Shown here one piece after another: positions 18,152 to 27,108 of a stretch of 64,000 nt of DNA. The position numbers and the translations under genes were made by a program. The notes beneath the pieces were generated by a model that made no database searches, was not told the DNA's origin, and saw only the letters and a program-made list of their open reading frames with translations. The stretch lies in contig NZ_BAFN01000001.1 in assembly GCF_000949635.1 (NCBI RefSeq), forward strand, positions 1,922,001 to 1,986,000, written 5' to 3'. Source of the DNA: Candidatus Brocadia sinica JPN1. Its GTDB lineage: Bacteria; Planctomycetota; Brocadiia; Brocadiales; Brocadiaceae. Position 1 is the first letter of the stretch, and every line of letters begins with the position of its first letter.

Positions 18152-18184
18152 AGTTGGAGGGAAATGATATCCCTCCAACTTTTG
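18152..18184 (+). terminator. Intrinsic terminator closing the radical SAM-peptide operon
   Basis: AGTTGGAGGG (18152-18161) pairs perfectly with CCCTCCAACT (18171-18180) around a 9-base loop, followed by TTTTG. It separates the riboswitch operon from the M4 peptidase gene. Confidence 0.8.
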
Positions 18185-18267
18185 TAAAGATCGAAATCAA
18201 GAAGGATCTTTATAAAAAGATTATGAAAACTTTTGACAATACGACGGAGTATCCAAGGAGGACCATT

Positions 18268-20190
18268 ATGAAAAATTTTGTTCCGAGGGTGATTGTAATA
18301 TTTTTTGTCTTGTGCCTCCGGACTGGGACATCTGTTTCCCATCTATATGCCCAGACAGACCGGCAACTGGCCGTAATCAGTCAATTAAAGCAGATTGATC
18401 CAACGATTAAAATCCGATGGGATGATAAAACAGGCGCTCCGGTTCGATTGGCCGGTAAACTGAGTGAAAAGATTGATGCTGATGCCAAAGAAATCGCAAT
18501 CCGTTTCTTCAAAACAAATAAGGCTCTTTTCCATATGACTGATACAGAACAAGAGCTTACCATTCGGGATGTAAATAAAGACGAGCGCGGGTGGGAACAT
18601 GTGAAGCTTCAACAGATTTATAAGTCGCTTCCTGTTGAGGGAAAGCAAATCTTAGTTCATATCAACAGTAACAAAGAAGTTCAGGTTGTAAATGGGCATT
18701 ATTTACCCAATATTGATGTAAACACTTCACCTTCGATCCAGAGTTCGGATGCTATTACTGCTATATTCAATGCGGCCAAACGGGATTTAAAACTTAGGAC
18801 GGAACCTGTGCAGGAACCGAAAGCTGAATTAATTGTATACAACTATAATGATAAAACACATTTGGCGTGGAAGGCACGCCTGAAGTCTGAGGATCCCCTC
18901 GGGGAATTTGTTTACTATGTGGATGCCCATACGGGTGATGTCATCCATTTTTATAATGATCTCCAGTTCGTGTTAAGTCGTAAAACGTACGATGGTAAGA
19001 ACGGAGCAGCTCTTCCGGGAACTTTAAAGCGATCGGAAGGAGATATTTCTGTAGGTGACGCTGCACTTGATGCAGCCCACGAAAATGCCGGTACCGTTTA
19101 CAATTATTACAATAACAATCATGGTCGTGATAGCTACGATAACTCAGGCGCAATCCTTAGATCAACAGTACATCATAAAGAGAAGTTTAACAATGCGTAC
19201 TGGAGTCCTTTTGAACAACAAATGGTATATGGAGATGGTGATGGAACCGTTTTCTCTCCATTATCACAAGCTTTGGACGTGGTGGCTCATGAGTTAACCC
19301 ACGCAGTTACAGGAAGAGAAGCAGGGCTAATATATGAAAATCAATCAGGGGCATTAAATGAATCTCTATCAGATATTTTTGGGGTTTTGATTGACCCGTT
19401 AGACTGGATGCTTGGCGAAGACATTTTTACTCCCGGTACCCCCGGAGATGCCCTTCGGTATATGGATAATCCTCCACGTGGTAACCAGCCCGATCATATG
19501 GATGATTTTGTTGTGCCTGACTCGAATGGAAGTAATTTAGATAAGAGATGTTATGATTCAAATGACAGATACAACGGATGTGTGCACTTCAATAGTGGCA
19601 TACCAAACAAAGCTGCGTATCTTATGTCCGAGGGGGGAACACATCATGGGATTGCTGTTCAAGGTATGGGACTCTTCAATGTGGGTAAAGTTTTCTATGA
19701 AGCGCAAATTAACTGGTTGACTTCCAATTCTGACTTTATGGAGGCACGAGAGGCCACTTTAGATGCAGTGGCGGTTATTTTTCCAGGAGACACGCCTAAA
19801 TACATTACAGTTCAGAACGCCTGGGCTGCTGTTGGAATTGGCAATCCAAACGTTGAAGAGGTTGTTACGCAGCTTGAGATAATTACAGCTCCTCCCCCGC
19901 CAACAAATGCCTCTATCGGCAGTCCAGGTGAAAAAGACATCTTTGGGTTTACGGTAGTTGCCGATGGGCAATATACAATAGAGACAGGCGGGAAAACAGA
20001 TACCTATATGTCTCTGTTCGGTCCCAACAACAGAACAACCCTGGTTGCTGAAAATGATGATATTGGGGGGAACAATGTAAATTCACGGATCAGTAAAGTT
20101 CTCACCGCCGGTAACTATTTTGCAGAAATCAGGCACTATTCTTCGACTGGTGTGGGGGCATACACAATTAAAGTTCAGGCGGGACCTTAA
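18268..20190 (+). CDS. Secreted M4 (thermolysin-type) metallopeptidase with PPC domain
   Basis: Start ATG at 18268 has AAGGAGG seven bases ahead; an upstream TTG at 18142 would remove the signal peptide from the N-terminus and cross the terminator. Signal peptide at residues 1-30 (VIVIFFVLCL, cut near YAQ). An FTP/PepSY propeptide follows to about 230. The zinc site is H341-E-L-T-H345 with third ligand E365 in NESLSD, and HFNSGIPNKAAYL is the conserved active-site His region. The last 95 residues form a pre-peptidase C-terminal (PPC) domain (PGEKDIFGFTV, YTIETGGKTDTYM). It cleaves extracellular proteins before hydrophobic residues. 640 residues, complete. Confidence 0.93.
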   Translation: MKNFVPRVIVIFFVLCLRTGTSVSHLYAQTDRQLAVISQLKQIDPTIKIRWDDKTGAPVRLAGKLSEKIDADAKEIAIRFFKTNKALFHMTDTEQELTIRDVNKDERGWEHVKLQQIYKSLPVEGKQILVHINSNKEVQVVNGHYLPNIDVNTSPSIQSSDAITAIFNAAKRDLKLRTEPVQEPKAELIVYNYNDKTHLAWKARLKSEDPLGEFVYYVDAHTGDVIHFYNDLQFVLSRKTYDGKNGAALPGTLKRSEGDISVGDAALDAAHENAGTVYNYYNNNHGRDSYDNSGAILRSTVHHKEKFNNAYWSPFEQQMVYGDGDGTVFSPLSQALDVVAHELTHAVTGREAGLIYENQSGALNESLSDIFGVLIDPLDWMLGEDIFTPGTPGDALRYMDNPPRGNQPDHMDDFVVPDSNGSNLDKRCYDSNDRYNGCVHFNSGIPNKAAYLMSEGGTHHGIAVQGMGLFNVGKVFYEAQINWLTSNSDFMEAREATLDAVAVIFPGDTPKYITVQNAWAAVGIGNPNVEEVVTQLEIITAPPPPTNASIGSPGEKDIFGFTVVADGQYTIETGGKTDTYMSLFGPNNRTTLVAENDDIGGNNVNSRISKVLTAGNYFAEIRHYSSTGVGAYTIKVQAGP

Positions 20191-20240
20191 TTCCTGCAAC
20201 AAAATGTCTCGAAATTTATACAGGAAAGGAGTCATCTCTT

Positions 20241-21182
20241 ATGGCAATTCTTCTTCGAAATCGTCAGGTAAAGCCTCCGGATTTGAATGTTACCGTTGGT
20301 ACAGGCTGGCTACCCCCAATTTATGACCGTAGGGATTATATGGACACGCATCCGCAAATTATCCCACTTGTTCAAAAATTGATTTTTCCAAAGAAGACCA
20401 ACGCATCCCTGGCAGCATCACTCCCCCCGGCAGTTGATCTAAGACAGTATTGTTCCCCGATAGAAGACCAGCGGCAACTTGGGTCATGCACCGCCAATGC
20501 AGCAGTTGCGGTCATTGAGTATTATGAGAATCGGGCTTTCAATAAGTACAGAGACGGATCGCGCCTCTTTGTTTACAAAAATACAAGAAATCTGATGGGA
20601 GTTACTGGTGACACCGGGGCATGGCTCCGAAATACCATGGGCGCTCTGGTTCTATGCGGCGTGCCGGACGAGAAGTATTGGCAGTATACCGATGTTGACC
20701 CTGATTTTGATCGGGATCCATCACAGTTTGTTTATGCGATAGCGGATAATTACGAGGCATTACGATATTTTTGTCACGACCCGCTGGGCAAAAATGTACC
20801 GTATGCAGATGTATTGGCCAGTGTCAAAAAATATCTCGCTGCCGGTATTCCATCGATGTTTGGGTTTTGGGGTTATCCGTCATCCTTCTCCGGCGATATA
20901 CCTGGGGCGTTTCCGCTACCCGATCCAAGTGAGCCAATTAGCTGGGGGCATGCAATCGTAGCTGTTGGATACGATGACACTATCGAGATCAGGAATACCC
21001 AATATCCAAAGATTAAATCTAAGGGCGCATTTCTTATCCGTAATTCCTGGGGCACTGACTGGGGAAACATTGGTTACGGCTGGATTCCCTACGAGTATAT
21101 TCTTCAGAATATTGCCATGGACTTCTGGTCATTAATAAGGATGGCTTGGGTGGATACGGAACAGTTCCACTTTCAGGATTAA
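20241..21182 (+). CDS. Papain-like C1A cysteine peptidase, no signal peptide
   Basis: Catalytic residues: Cys83 in QLGSCTANAAVA, His237 in WGHAIVAVGYDD, Asn268 in IRNSWGTDWGNIGYGWIPYEY. The VDLRQYCSPIEDQ segment just before the Cys is the usual start of the mature C1A domain, so the propeptide is only about 60 residues and unlike the ERFNIN form. No signal peptide or anchor is visible, unlike the flanking peptidases. Start ATG follows GGAAAGGAG by about 9 bases. Set 51 bases after the M4 gene and same strand, so it may share its transcript. Its 313-residue length fits short bacterial C1A enzymes. Confidence 0.88.
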   Translation: MAILLRNRQVKPPDLNVTVGTGWLPPIYDRRDYMDTHPQIIPLVQKLIFPKKTNASLAASLPPAVDLRQYCSPIEDQRQLGSCTANAAVAVIEYYENRAFNKYRDGSRLFVYKNTRNLMGVTGDTGAWLRNTMGALVLCGVPDEKYWQYTDVDPDFDRDPSQFVYAIADNYEALRYFCHDPLGKNVPYADVLASVKKYLAAGIPSMFGFWGYPSSFSGDIPGAFPLPDPSEPISWGHAIVAVGYDDTIEIRNTQYPKIKSKGAFLIRNSWGTDWGNIGYGWIPYEYILQNIAMDFWSLIRMAWVDTEQFHFQD

Positions 21183-21299
21183 TAACCGGCAGGAATTATT
21201 TTGAGGAAGCTTTTTTCGCAGTTTACTCAAAACAAAAGTCTTTTCTCAAAACTGAACAAAATTTTTGCAACGATATTTTTCTGAAGGAGGATTCTTCAC

Positions 21300-23051
21300 A
21301 TGAAAAGACCAACACTTATTTTAGGCATGGCATTTTTTTCTCTTTTTGCAATACCGCTTTTGGCATATTCACCTGGAATTTACGCACAGGAAAAGAAAAG
21401 GATTTGTGCAACCATGGAGGTCCATGAAAAACTCCTGAAGACTATTCCGGCTTACAGAGATAGCCGGGCAGCAATTGAGAACCTTACAAGAAGTTACTTA
21501 CTCAGGGAGGTCTTACGGGCAGAAATAGTGAAAATACCTGTAGTTGTTCATGTGGTATATAATACTCCTGAGCAGAATATTTCAGATGATCAAATCAAGA
21601 GTCAAATCCGTGTCCTCAATGAGGATTATAGAAAGTTAAATGCTGATGTATCCACGGTGCCATCGGTATTTCAGCCTCTAGCAACAGATTCGAAAATCGA
21701 ATTTGCCTTTGCTTGTAAAGACCCCGAGGGAAAACTTACCTCTGGTATTACAAGAACAAAAACAGATGTAGCATCATTTACCTATGACGATGCCGTTAAA
21801 TTTACGGCAAAAGGGGGAAGGGATGCCTGGCCAAGGGATAAGTATTTAAACATATGGGTGTGTAACCTGGGGGGCGGTCTCCTGGGCTATGCTCAATTTC
21901 CAGGAGGCCCGGCAGACACGGATGGGGTGGTTATCACCTATACGGCATTTGGCGATACCGGAACAGCTGTCCCCCCGTTTAACAAAGGAAGGACAGCGAC
22001 CCATGAAGTCGGACACTGGTTAAACCTGTTTCACATTTGGGGTGATGATTGTCCCGGTGGTGACCAGTGCGGTGGCTCTGATTCTGTTGGTGATACACCC
22101 AATCAGGAGTGTTCCAATTATGGTTGTCCTGCCTTTCCACATATAAGCTGCAGCAATGGTCCGAATGGGGATTTGTTCATGAACTATATGGATTATACGG
22201 ATGACGCATGTATGGTGATGTTCACGAATGGGCAATCGGCAAGAATGGATGCCGCCTTGGCTGGGCCAAGGTTGGCCATTCAAAGCTCAGATGGGTTAAT
22301 CTGTCCTGATGATGTGAAGGCAAAGTTTCGGTACGAAATAAAATTCATCTGCGGAAAGTCCGATGGCAAGGTTGTGGCTCCCGGGTTATATTGGACCGCC
22401 ATTAATGTGGGTAACCCCACTGACAAAAATGTCATTCTGAAAAAAAGATTTTCTATTGCCTTGCCGGGTGAGAAGCCTGGTCCCGTTTCTGATTTATTTA
22501 AGGCCAAACTCGGCCCCTATCAGGCATTTGAAATCGATAACAGGGATATCTTTGAACACACCCGTACGAATGCAGATTTTATCAAGGGATTTGTAGTCAT
22601 CGAGAGTGAGGTTGAACTGGAAGTAATTGCAGTATACACAGCTGCCGGTAAGAATGAGCAGGTTGAAACGCTCGACGTTGAACATGTTTTGCCGAGGTGT
22701 CTTGGAATGAAAGGTTGCCCTGATTTGGTAGTCGAAAAGATCGAAAGGCCAGAGTGGGACGCCCAAAACAAACGTTCGGTAATTCGCGCCACCATTAAGA
22801 ATATTGGTGATGCCCCTGCCGGTTCTACCGTAGCCCGGTTAACCGATACAAGCTCGGCGTGGGAACCAATTACTACTGCCGATGCTCCCACTCCGGCGCT
22901 AGGACCCGGAGATACCGCAACGGTTACCTTCTTTTTGCCATACTGGGTTTATAATCCCGATGCCGATCTTGAGGTAAAAGCAGATTACAAAAATGAGCTT
23001 TCAGAATGTAGTGAAGATAATAACGTCAAGGAATTCCATGAGCTAGGTTAA
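21300..23051 (+). CDS. Secreted M43 (pappalysin-like) metallopeptidase with CARDB domain
   Basis: Signal peptide at residues 1-30 ([16 protein letters not shown], cut near YAQ). Zinc-binding HExxHxxxxxH is intact: H235, E236, H239 and H245 in [15 protein letters not shown] Met-turn lies in FMNYMDY. Conserved Cys pairs in this half suggest disulfides. Beyond about residue 335 comes a beta domain, and residues 475-583 form a CARDB adhesion domain ([23 protein letters not shown], ending SECSEDNNV). It is a close paralogue of the next gene over the first 330 residues. Start follows GAAGGAGG. Confidence 0.92.
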   Translation: MKRPTLILGMAFFSLFAIPLLAYSPGIYAQEKKRICATMEVHEKLLKTIPAYRDSRAAIENLTRSYLLREVLRAEIVKIPVVVHVVYNTPEQNISDDQIKSQIRVLNEDYRKLNADVSTVPSVFQPLATDSKIEFAFACKDPEGKLTSGITRTKTDVASFTYDDAVKFTAKGGRDAWPRDKYLNIWVCNLGGGLLGYAQFPGGPADTDGVVITYTAFGDTGTAVPPFNKGRTATHEVGHWLNLFHIWGDDCPGGDQCGGSDSVGDTPNQECSNYGCPAFPHISCSNGPNGDLFMNYMDYTDDACMVMFTNGQSARMDAALAGPRLAIQSSDGLICPDDVKAKFRYEIKFICGKSDGKVVAPGLYWTAINVGNPTDKNVILKKRFSIALPGEKPGPVSDLFKAKLGPYQAFEIDNRDIFEHTRTNADFIKGFVVIESEVELEVIAVYTAAGKNEQVETLDVEHVLPRCLGMKGCPDLVVEKIERPEWDAQNKRSVIRATIKNIGDAPAGSTVARLTDTSSAWEPITTADAPTPALGPGDTATVTFFLPYWVYNPDADLEVKADYKNELSECSEDNNVKEFHELG

Positions 23052-23160
23052 CGATAAAAACAGTAAGGCAGTCGGGTGCAATCGTCAAAAATTCGGAAAT
23101 GAAGACGTTCCCGTTTTTTCTGAACTGATGGTCTCAACCTTTTGAGAGGAGGTTTTTGGG

Positions 23161-24279
23161 ATGAAGATGAAAAGGTCTTTCTTGATGTCAGGCATGATCG
23201 TTTTTTGTTTAATGGTAATGTTGTTTATTGTATATTCATCCGGGATTTACTCCCAGGAGAAGAAAAGAACCTGCGCAGCCATGGAAGTTCATGAAAGACT
23301 TATGAGAACCGTTCCGGCATACCGGGAAAACCAAACGGCAATTGAGAATCTCACCAGGAATTATCTTCTTCGGGGGGTATTGCGAACCGAAGTAGTGAAA
23401 ATCCCTGTCGTTGTTCATGTCGTCTATAATACCCCCGAACAGAATATTTCGGATGGGCAAATTAAGAGTCAAATCCGTATCCTCAACGAAGATTACAGAA
23501 AGTTGAATGCCGATGTATCCTCAGTTCCGTCAGTATTTCAATCCCTGATAGCGGATACGCGGATAGAATTTGCCCTTGCTTGCAGGGACCCCGGCGGTGG
23601 TTCTACAAACGGTATTATAAGAAAATCAACAACAGCAACAGGATTTGGTTCTGACGATACAGTGAAATTTTCCGTCAGCGGTGGAAGTGATGCCTGGCCA
23701 AGGGACAGGTACTTAAACATATGGGTATGTAACCTGGCAGACGGTCTCCTGGGATATGCTCAATTCCCGGGAGGCCCGGCGGACACGGACGGGGTAGTAA
23801 TTGCCTATACGGCGTTGGGTGATACCGGAACAGCAGTCCCTCCATTTAACAAAGGGAGGACGGCTACCCATGAAGTTGGGCACTGGCTTAACCTGCGCCA
23901 CATCTGGGGTGATGATTGTCCGGGCGCAAACCAGTGCAGTGGTTCTGACTTGGTTGATGACACCCCTAATCAGGAATGTATGAATTACGGATGTCCTCCC
24001 TTTCCACATAGCAGTTGCGATAATGGTACGAATGGGGATATGTTCATGGACTATATGGATTACACGGATGATGCTTGTATGGTTATGTTCACCAACGGCC
24101 AGTCTGCAAGGATGGATGCTGCCATAACCGGACCGAGATCGACCATCATGAGTTCAGACGGATTAAAGTGTCCACCAAGTGGTGGTAGTTGTGGCCAGGG
24201 GTCGATAACAGCCATGGCGTTTATCCTAACATTGTATGGAATAGGAAAAGTACGGAAAAAATCCATCAAAACAAAATAG
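23161..24279 (+). CDS. Secreted M43 metallopeptidase paralogue with C-terminal anchor-like tail
   Basis: Tandem duplicate of the preceding gene. Signal peptide at 1-32, zinc motif H237-E-V-G-H241 with third His six residues on ([10 protein letters not shown]), Met-turn in FMDYMDY. Much of the catalytic half is identical, for example NTPEQNIS and [17 protein letters not shown]. It lacks the CARDB domain. Instead it ends SGGSCGQGS, a hydrophobic stretch [14 protein letters not shown], and a basic tail [10 protein letters not shown], the three-part shape of CTERM-type sorting signals (Gly/Cys motif, membrane helix, positive end). It may therefore be anchored or processed at the surface, unlike its neighbour. 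Start follows GAGAGGAGG. Confidence 0.9.
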   Translation: MKMKRSFLMSGMIVFCLMVMLFIVYSSGIYSQEKKRTCAAMEVHERLMRTVPAYRENQTAIENLTRNYLLRGVLRTEVVKIPVVVHVVYNTPEQNISDGQIKSQIRILNEDYRKLNADVSSVPSVFQSLIADTRIEFALACRDPGGGSTNGIIRKSTTATGFGSDDTVKFSVSGGSDAWPRDRYLNIWVCNLADGLLGYAQFPGGPADTDGVVIAYTALGDTGTAVPPFNKGRTATHEVGHWLNLRHIWGDDCPGANQCSGSDLVDDTPNQECMNYGCPPFPHSSCDNGTNGDMFMDYMDYTDDACMVMFTNGQSARMDAAITGPRSTIMSSDGLKCPPSGGSCGQGSITAMAFILTLYGIGKVRKKSIKTK

Positions 24280-24301
24280 TTGCATATAGTATATTGGAGG
24301 C

Positions 24302-24336
24302 GGGCATGCAGAAGGTCGCCCTCTGCATGCCCCTTT
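24302..24336 (+). terminator. Hairpin after the second M43 gene
   Basis: GGGCATGCAGA (24302-24312) pairs exactly with TCTGCATGCCC (24322-24332) around a 9-base loop, followed by CTTTAT. The short T-run makes it a weak intrinsic terminator at best. Confidence 0.55.
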
Positions 24337-24355
24337 ATAAGGAATGAGTCGAACC

Positions 24356-24745
24356 ATGAAGATTACAAAATCATTACTCCTTTTTTCATTGCTGTTCTTT
24401 CATGTCCAAACGGTGCAAACTATGGGAAGCAATAACGGTCTTCCTAAGGAGATTTTCAGGCATTGGGTACATTCTTACGAAGAAGATACAAGAGAGGCAA
24501 AGGTTTTCAGACCGGGCAATTATAATTTTCCCAGGTCTAGAGGCAGATTTGGATTTGAGATAAAAGAAAATGGAGAATTTGTTCAATATGGCATAGGTCC
24601 GGCAGATCGTCCGGCCCGGATTTCCGGGTATTGGAAAGCTGAAGGAAAAGACAAAATAAATGTCTATTTTGAAGATAAAGAAAGCGCGTCATATGCGATA
24701 AACATTATTTCATGTACTGAAGATGTTTTGATGATAAAAAAGTGA
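24356..24745 (+). CDS. Small exported protein of unknown function
   Basis: The second ATG (24356) is preferred over 24344 because AAGGA lies 12 bases ahead of it but almost touches the first one. The N-terminus MKITKSLLLFSLLFFHV is a signal peptide; the mature part of about 105 residues is beta-rich and charged (GRFGFEIKENGEFVQYG, ISGYWKAEGKDKINVYF), suggesting a small beta-barrel or lipocalin-like fold as seen in many single-domain periplasmic proteins. The function is not known. It lies between a secreted peptidase and an amine oxidase. Confidence 0.6.
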   Translation: MKITKSLLLFSLLFFHVQTVQTMGSNNGLPKEIFRHWVHSYEEDTREAKVFRPGNYNFPRSRGRFGFEIKENGEFVQYGIGPADRPARISGYWKAEGKDKINVYFEDKESASYAINIISCTEDVLMIKK

Positions 24746-24842
24746 ATATCATATTCATCCTCAAATGTTAACGATTTCCTGCATCGCGTAACATAATGTT
24801 GCGAAAGAATATGAAAATCGCTTCCCTGGAAGGAGGCATCAT

Positions 24843-26654
24843 ATGCCTGATCATTTTGATTGTATAGTTTTGGGTGCGGGTATTGCGGGTGTTACAGCCG
24901 CCAGAGAACTGAAAAATGCCGGAAAGAGCGTCTTAATACTTGAGGCATCAAATCACGTCGGGGGGCGGATGTGCTCAAAGGACGACTTCGTGCTTACTGA
25001 TGACGGTGGCGCCAGAAGAGACGGATTCCCGGTTGAGGAAGGAGCTCATTTCATACATGTTGATGATGACCCCTATAAAGAGTTCTGGGCGGAGATAAAA
25101 CGCCAGAAATTCAGACATGAAAAGTACTCCAAATTCAATCATGTTCGAGTCGCTTTTCCCGGAGATCCGGATCCAAACTGGAGTTTACCCCAACCGGCTA
25201 CGTGGGCGCATACGTATGACCAGAATTTGTTTGAAATGGGACTGAAAAATTCCGGGCTATTCGGAAAGATTAAAAACTTTGACATTGCCAATGGTGATCA
25301 ACCGGCAAAAAAATTTGTTGAGTCAATAAAGTATCAGGGAAAAGGGCACGATATGGCATTGTATGCTGTTTCGTCCCATACACCAGGGATATTGGCATTG
25401 GACGACTTGCCTGCCAAGCTTTGTCCGCCGAATCATACGGGTGACCCATACTGTAAATCTGTGGAAGACAACATTAGCGTTGCAGGGCTAACCTTTGATA
25501 AAGTACCCGATCAGCTCCGCGAAGAGCTTTATGAGTTCAAGATGCTCGGCCCTGATAAACAAAGATACGGTTTTGACCGGCTGCCTAAAGCTATATTGAA
25601 AGAATTTGAACAGGAAGAACCTGGTAAAATCAAAGGAAATATCCTTTATGAACATGAGGTTACTGGTGTAGAAAAAATTGAAAAAGGAATCAGGATTAAA
25701 ACAAGAAATGGGATGGAATTTACCGCGGATGCTGCGATTTGCACCTTTTCTGTCGGGATGCTCCTGCATAAGGGAACTCATATTTTTGGACAGTTCTTTC
25801 CTGAAGAAAAAAAGAAAGTTTTTAGTATCATAAAACCAGGGCCAATTGCCAAGTTTGTCATGCAATTCAGGGAATGTGTGTGGGGGTATGATCATAGAAC
25901 GAACGATAATAATATGGCCCTTTTAGTCAATCCAACCGGGCATAAACAAAAAGAAAATCCTCAGCCGAGGACTTTCTTCACGTCCTTTCCCTATCTGGAA
26001 AATGGTCCCTACGTTCTTACCGCCTTAATGATGGGAGTTGATTATTTAATCATAAAGAACATGAGTAATGACAAAATGGCTGCCGAGTATATATTCAGGC
26101 GTATAGAAGAAATATACAACAGGAAAGGTCACTGGGACTGGAAGGAAAAACTGGTCTGGAAAAGTAATGATGAACCAAACGTTTACCGCAAGGACTGGGG
26201 GGCAGATACATGGTCAAGGGGTGGAAATTCATATATTGGTTACAATGAAGGAAAGAGTATTGAGGAGATTAAAAATGTCCGAGAAACTTTGAAGAATCCA
26301 CTCGAAACACTCCCTGTTTTCTGGGCAGGGGAAGCTACCGCCCCGGCATACAACAATCAATACCAGCCTTTATCGGTCCACGGGGCTTATATCAGCGGGA
26401 TAGAGGCTGCCAGGGATGTAGTGACGTATCTGGAGAATCCTGATGACAAATCTTCCTTCAAAAAATATTATAATGAAAAATATAAGAAAGTTTCTGCAGA
26501 AAAAGTAATGGTTGCTGTGCCTCATACTTTGAGTATTAACCTCAGAAAAAAAGAGTTTAAAATCATCGAAAAGTATGCAAATAAGCATACGAATGGAGAC
26601 ATTGGTCTTGCTGTAGAGGATTTGCTGGACTATGCTATAAGGGACCGGGGATGA
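24843..26654 (+). CDS. FAD-dependent amine oxidase (flavin monoamine oxidase family)
   Basis: N-terminal FAD-binding Rossmann motif VLGAGIAGVTAAREL (about residues 9-23) with LILEASNHVGGRM, the MAO/polyamine oxidase signature. The second FAD contact near the C-terminal end of the core, FWAGEATAPAYN followed by SVHGAYISGIEAA, is also intact. No signal peptide, so it acts in the cytoplasm; the substrate amine or amino acid is unknown. After the core there is an extra segment of about 70 residues ending in SINLRKKEFKIIEKYAN and VEDLLDYAI, which resembles a ribbon-helix-helix pattern and is not usual in the family. Start follows GGAAGGAGG. Confidence 0.85.
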   Translation: MPDHFDCIVLGAGIAGVTAARELKNAGKSVLILEASNHVGGRMCSKDDFVLTDDGGARRDGFPVEEGAHFIHVDDDPYKEFWAEIKRQKFRHEKYSKFNHVRVAFPGDPDPNWSLPQPATWAHTYDQNLFEMGLKNSGLFGKIKNFDIANGDQPAKKFVESIKYQGKGHDMALYAVSSHTPGILALDDLPAKLCPPNHTGDPYCKSVEDNISVAGLTFDKVPDQLREELYEFKMLGPDKQRYGFDRLPKAILKEFEQEEPGKIKGNILYEHEVTGVEKIEKGIRIKTRNGMEFTADAAICTFSVGMLLHKGTHIFGQFFPEEKKKVFSIIKPGPIAKFVMQFRECVWGYDHRTNDNNMALLVNPTGHKQKENPQPRTFFTSFPYLENGPYVLTALMMGVDYLIIKNMSNDKMAAEYIFRRIEEIYNRKGHWDWKEKLVWKSNDEPNVYRKDWGADTWSRGGNSYIGYNEGKSIEEIKNVRETLKNPLETLPVFWAGEATAPAYNNQYQPLSVHGAYISGIEAARDVVTYLENPDDKSSFKKYYNEKYKKVSAEKVMVAVPHTLSINLRKKEFKIIEKYANKHTNGDIGLAVEDLLDYAIRDRG

Positions 26655-26768
26655 TGTTTGATAATGCAAGTACTCATAAAAACAAGCGCCTTTGTGCAAC
26701 CTCGCACAAAAAGGAGGGCTGTATTTGGGCAAGAGCAGTCTGGGTTTTGCGAAGATAAGGAGGGGAAA

Positions 26769-27071
26769 ATGAAGATTGAAGAATTCTTGCAAGAGGAGAA
26801 TGGCGGTTTTTCATCTACCCGGTTAGCGCTTTTGCTATGGACGGTAGGTGTGCTTGTGATTTGGATCGTTAACAGCGCCAGGAGTGGCACACTTCAGCCT
26901 ATTGATAGCTCTGTAATAACAATCATGGGGATATTGATGGGAGGTAAAGTTGTGCAGAAATTTGGCGAAAAGCCAGATTCTGCCGGAGGCGCATCAAAGA
27001 GCGGTGGTAAGGGGAAAGCTGATGAATCTAACAAAGAAAATACGGGAATGGATAAAGTTGGAAAGTCATAG
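26769..27071 (+). CDS. Small membrane protein, about 100 residues, holin-like layout
   Basis: ATG at 26769 follows AAGGAGGGG closely and is preferred over an ATG 111 bases upstream without a site. Two hydrophobic stretches: about 18-36 (ALLLWTVGVLVIWIVNSA) and about 47-62 (SSVITIMGILMGGKVV), then a flexible Gly/Lys/Ser-rich tail. Size, two helices and charged tail resemble small membrane proteins of phage lysis modules, but many unrelated proteins share this layout. It lies between the amine oxidase and the amylase gene, which starts 37 bases later. Confidence 0.6.
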   Translation: MKIEEFLQEENGGFSSTRLALLLWTVGVLVIWIVNSARSGTLQPIDSSVITIMGILMGGKVVQKFGEKPDSAGGASKSGGKGKADESNKENTGMDKVGKS

Positions 27072-27108
27072 AAAACGTGGTTGTGTGCATATCAGGGAGG
27101 ATTAGGTT

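Noticed and set aside
18142-18267. In-frame TTG extension of the M4 peptidase gene
   Set aside because: No ribosome site, it lies in the terminator hairpin, and it would bury the clear signal peptide; ATG 18268 with AAGGAGG is better.
26658-26768. Longer N-terminus of the small membrane protein
   Set aside because: No ribosome site; sequence is basic and unlike a protein start, and contains only a short TTTGTGC/GCACAAA hairpin.
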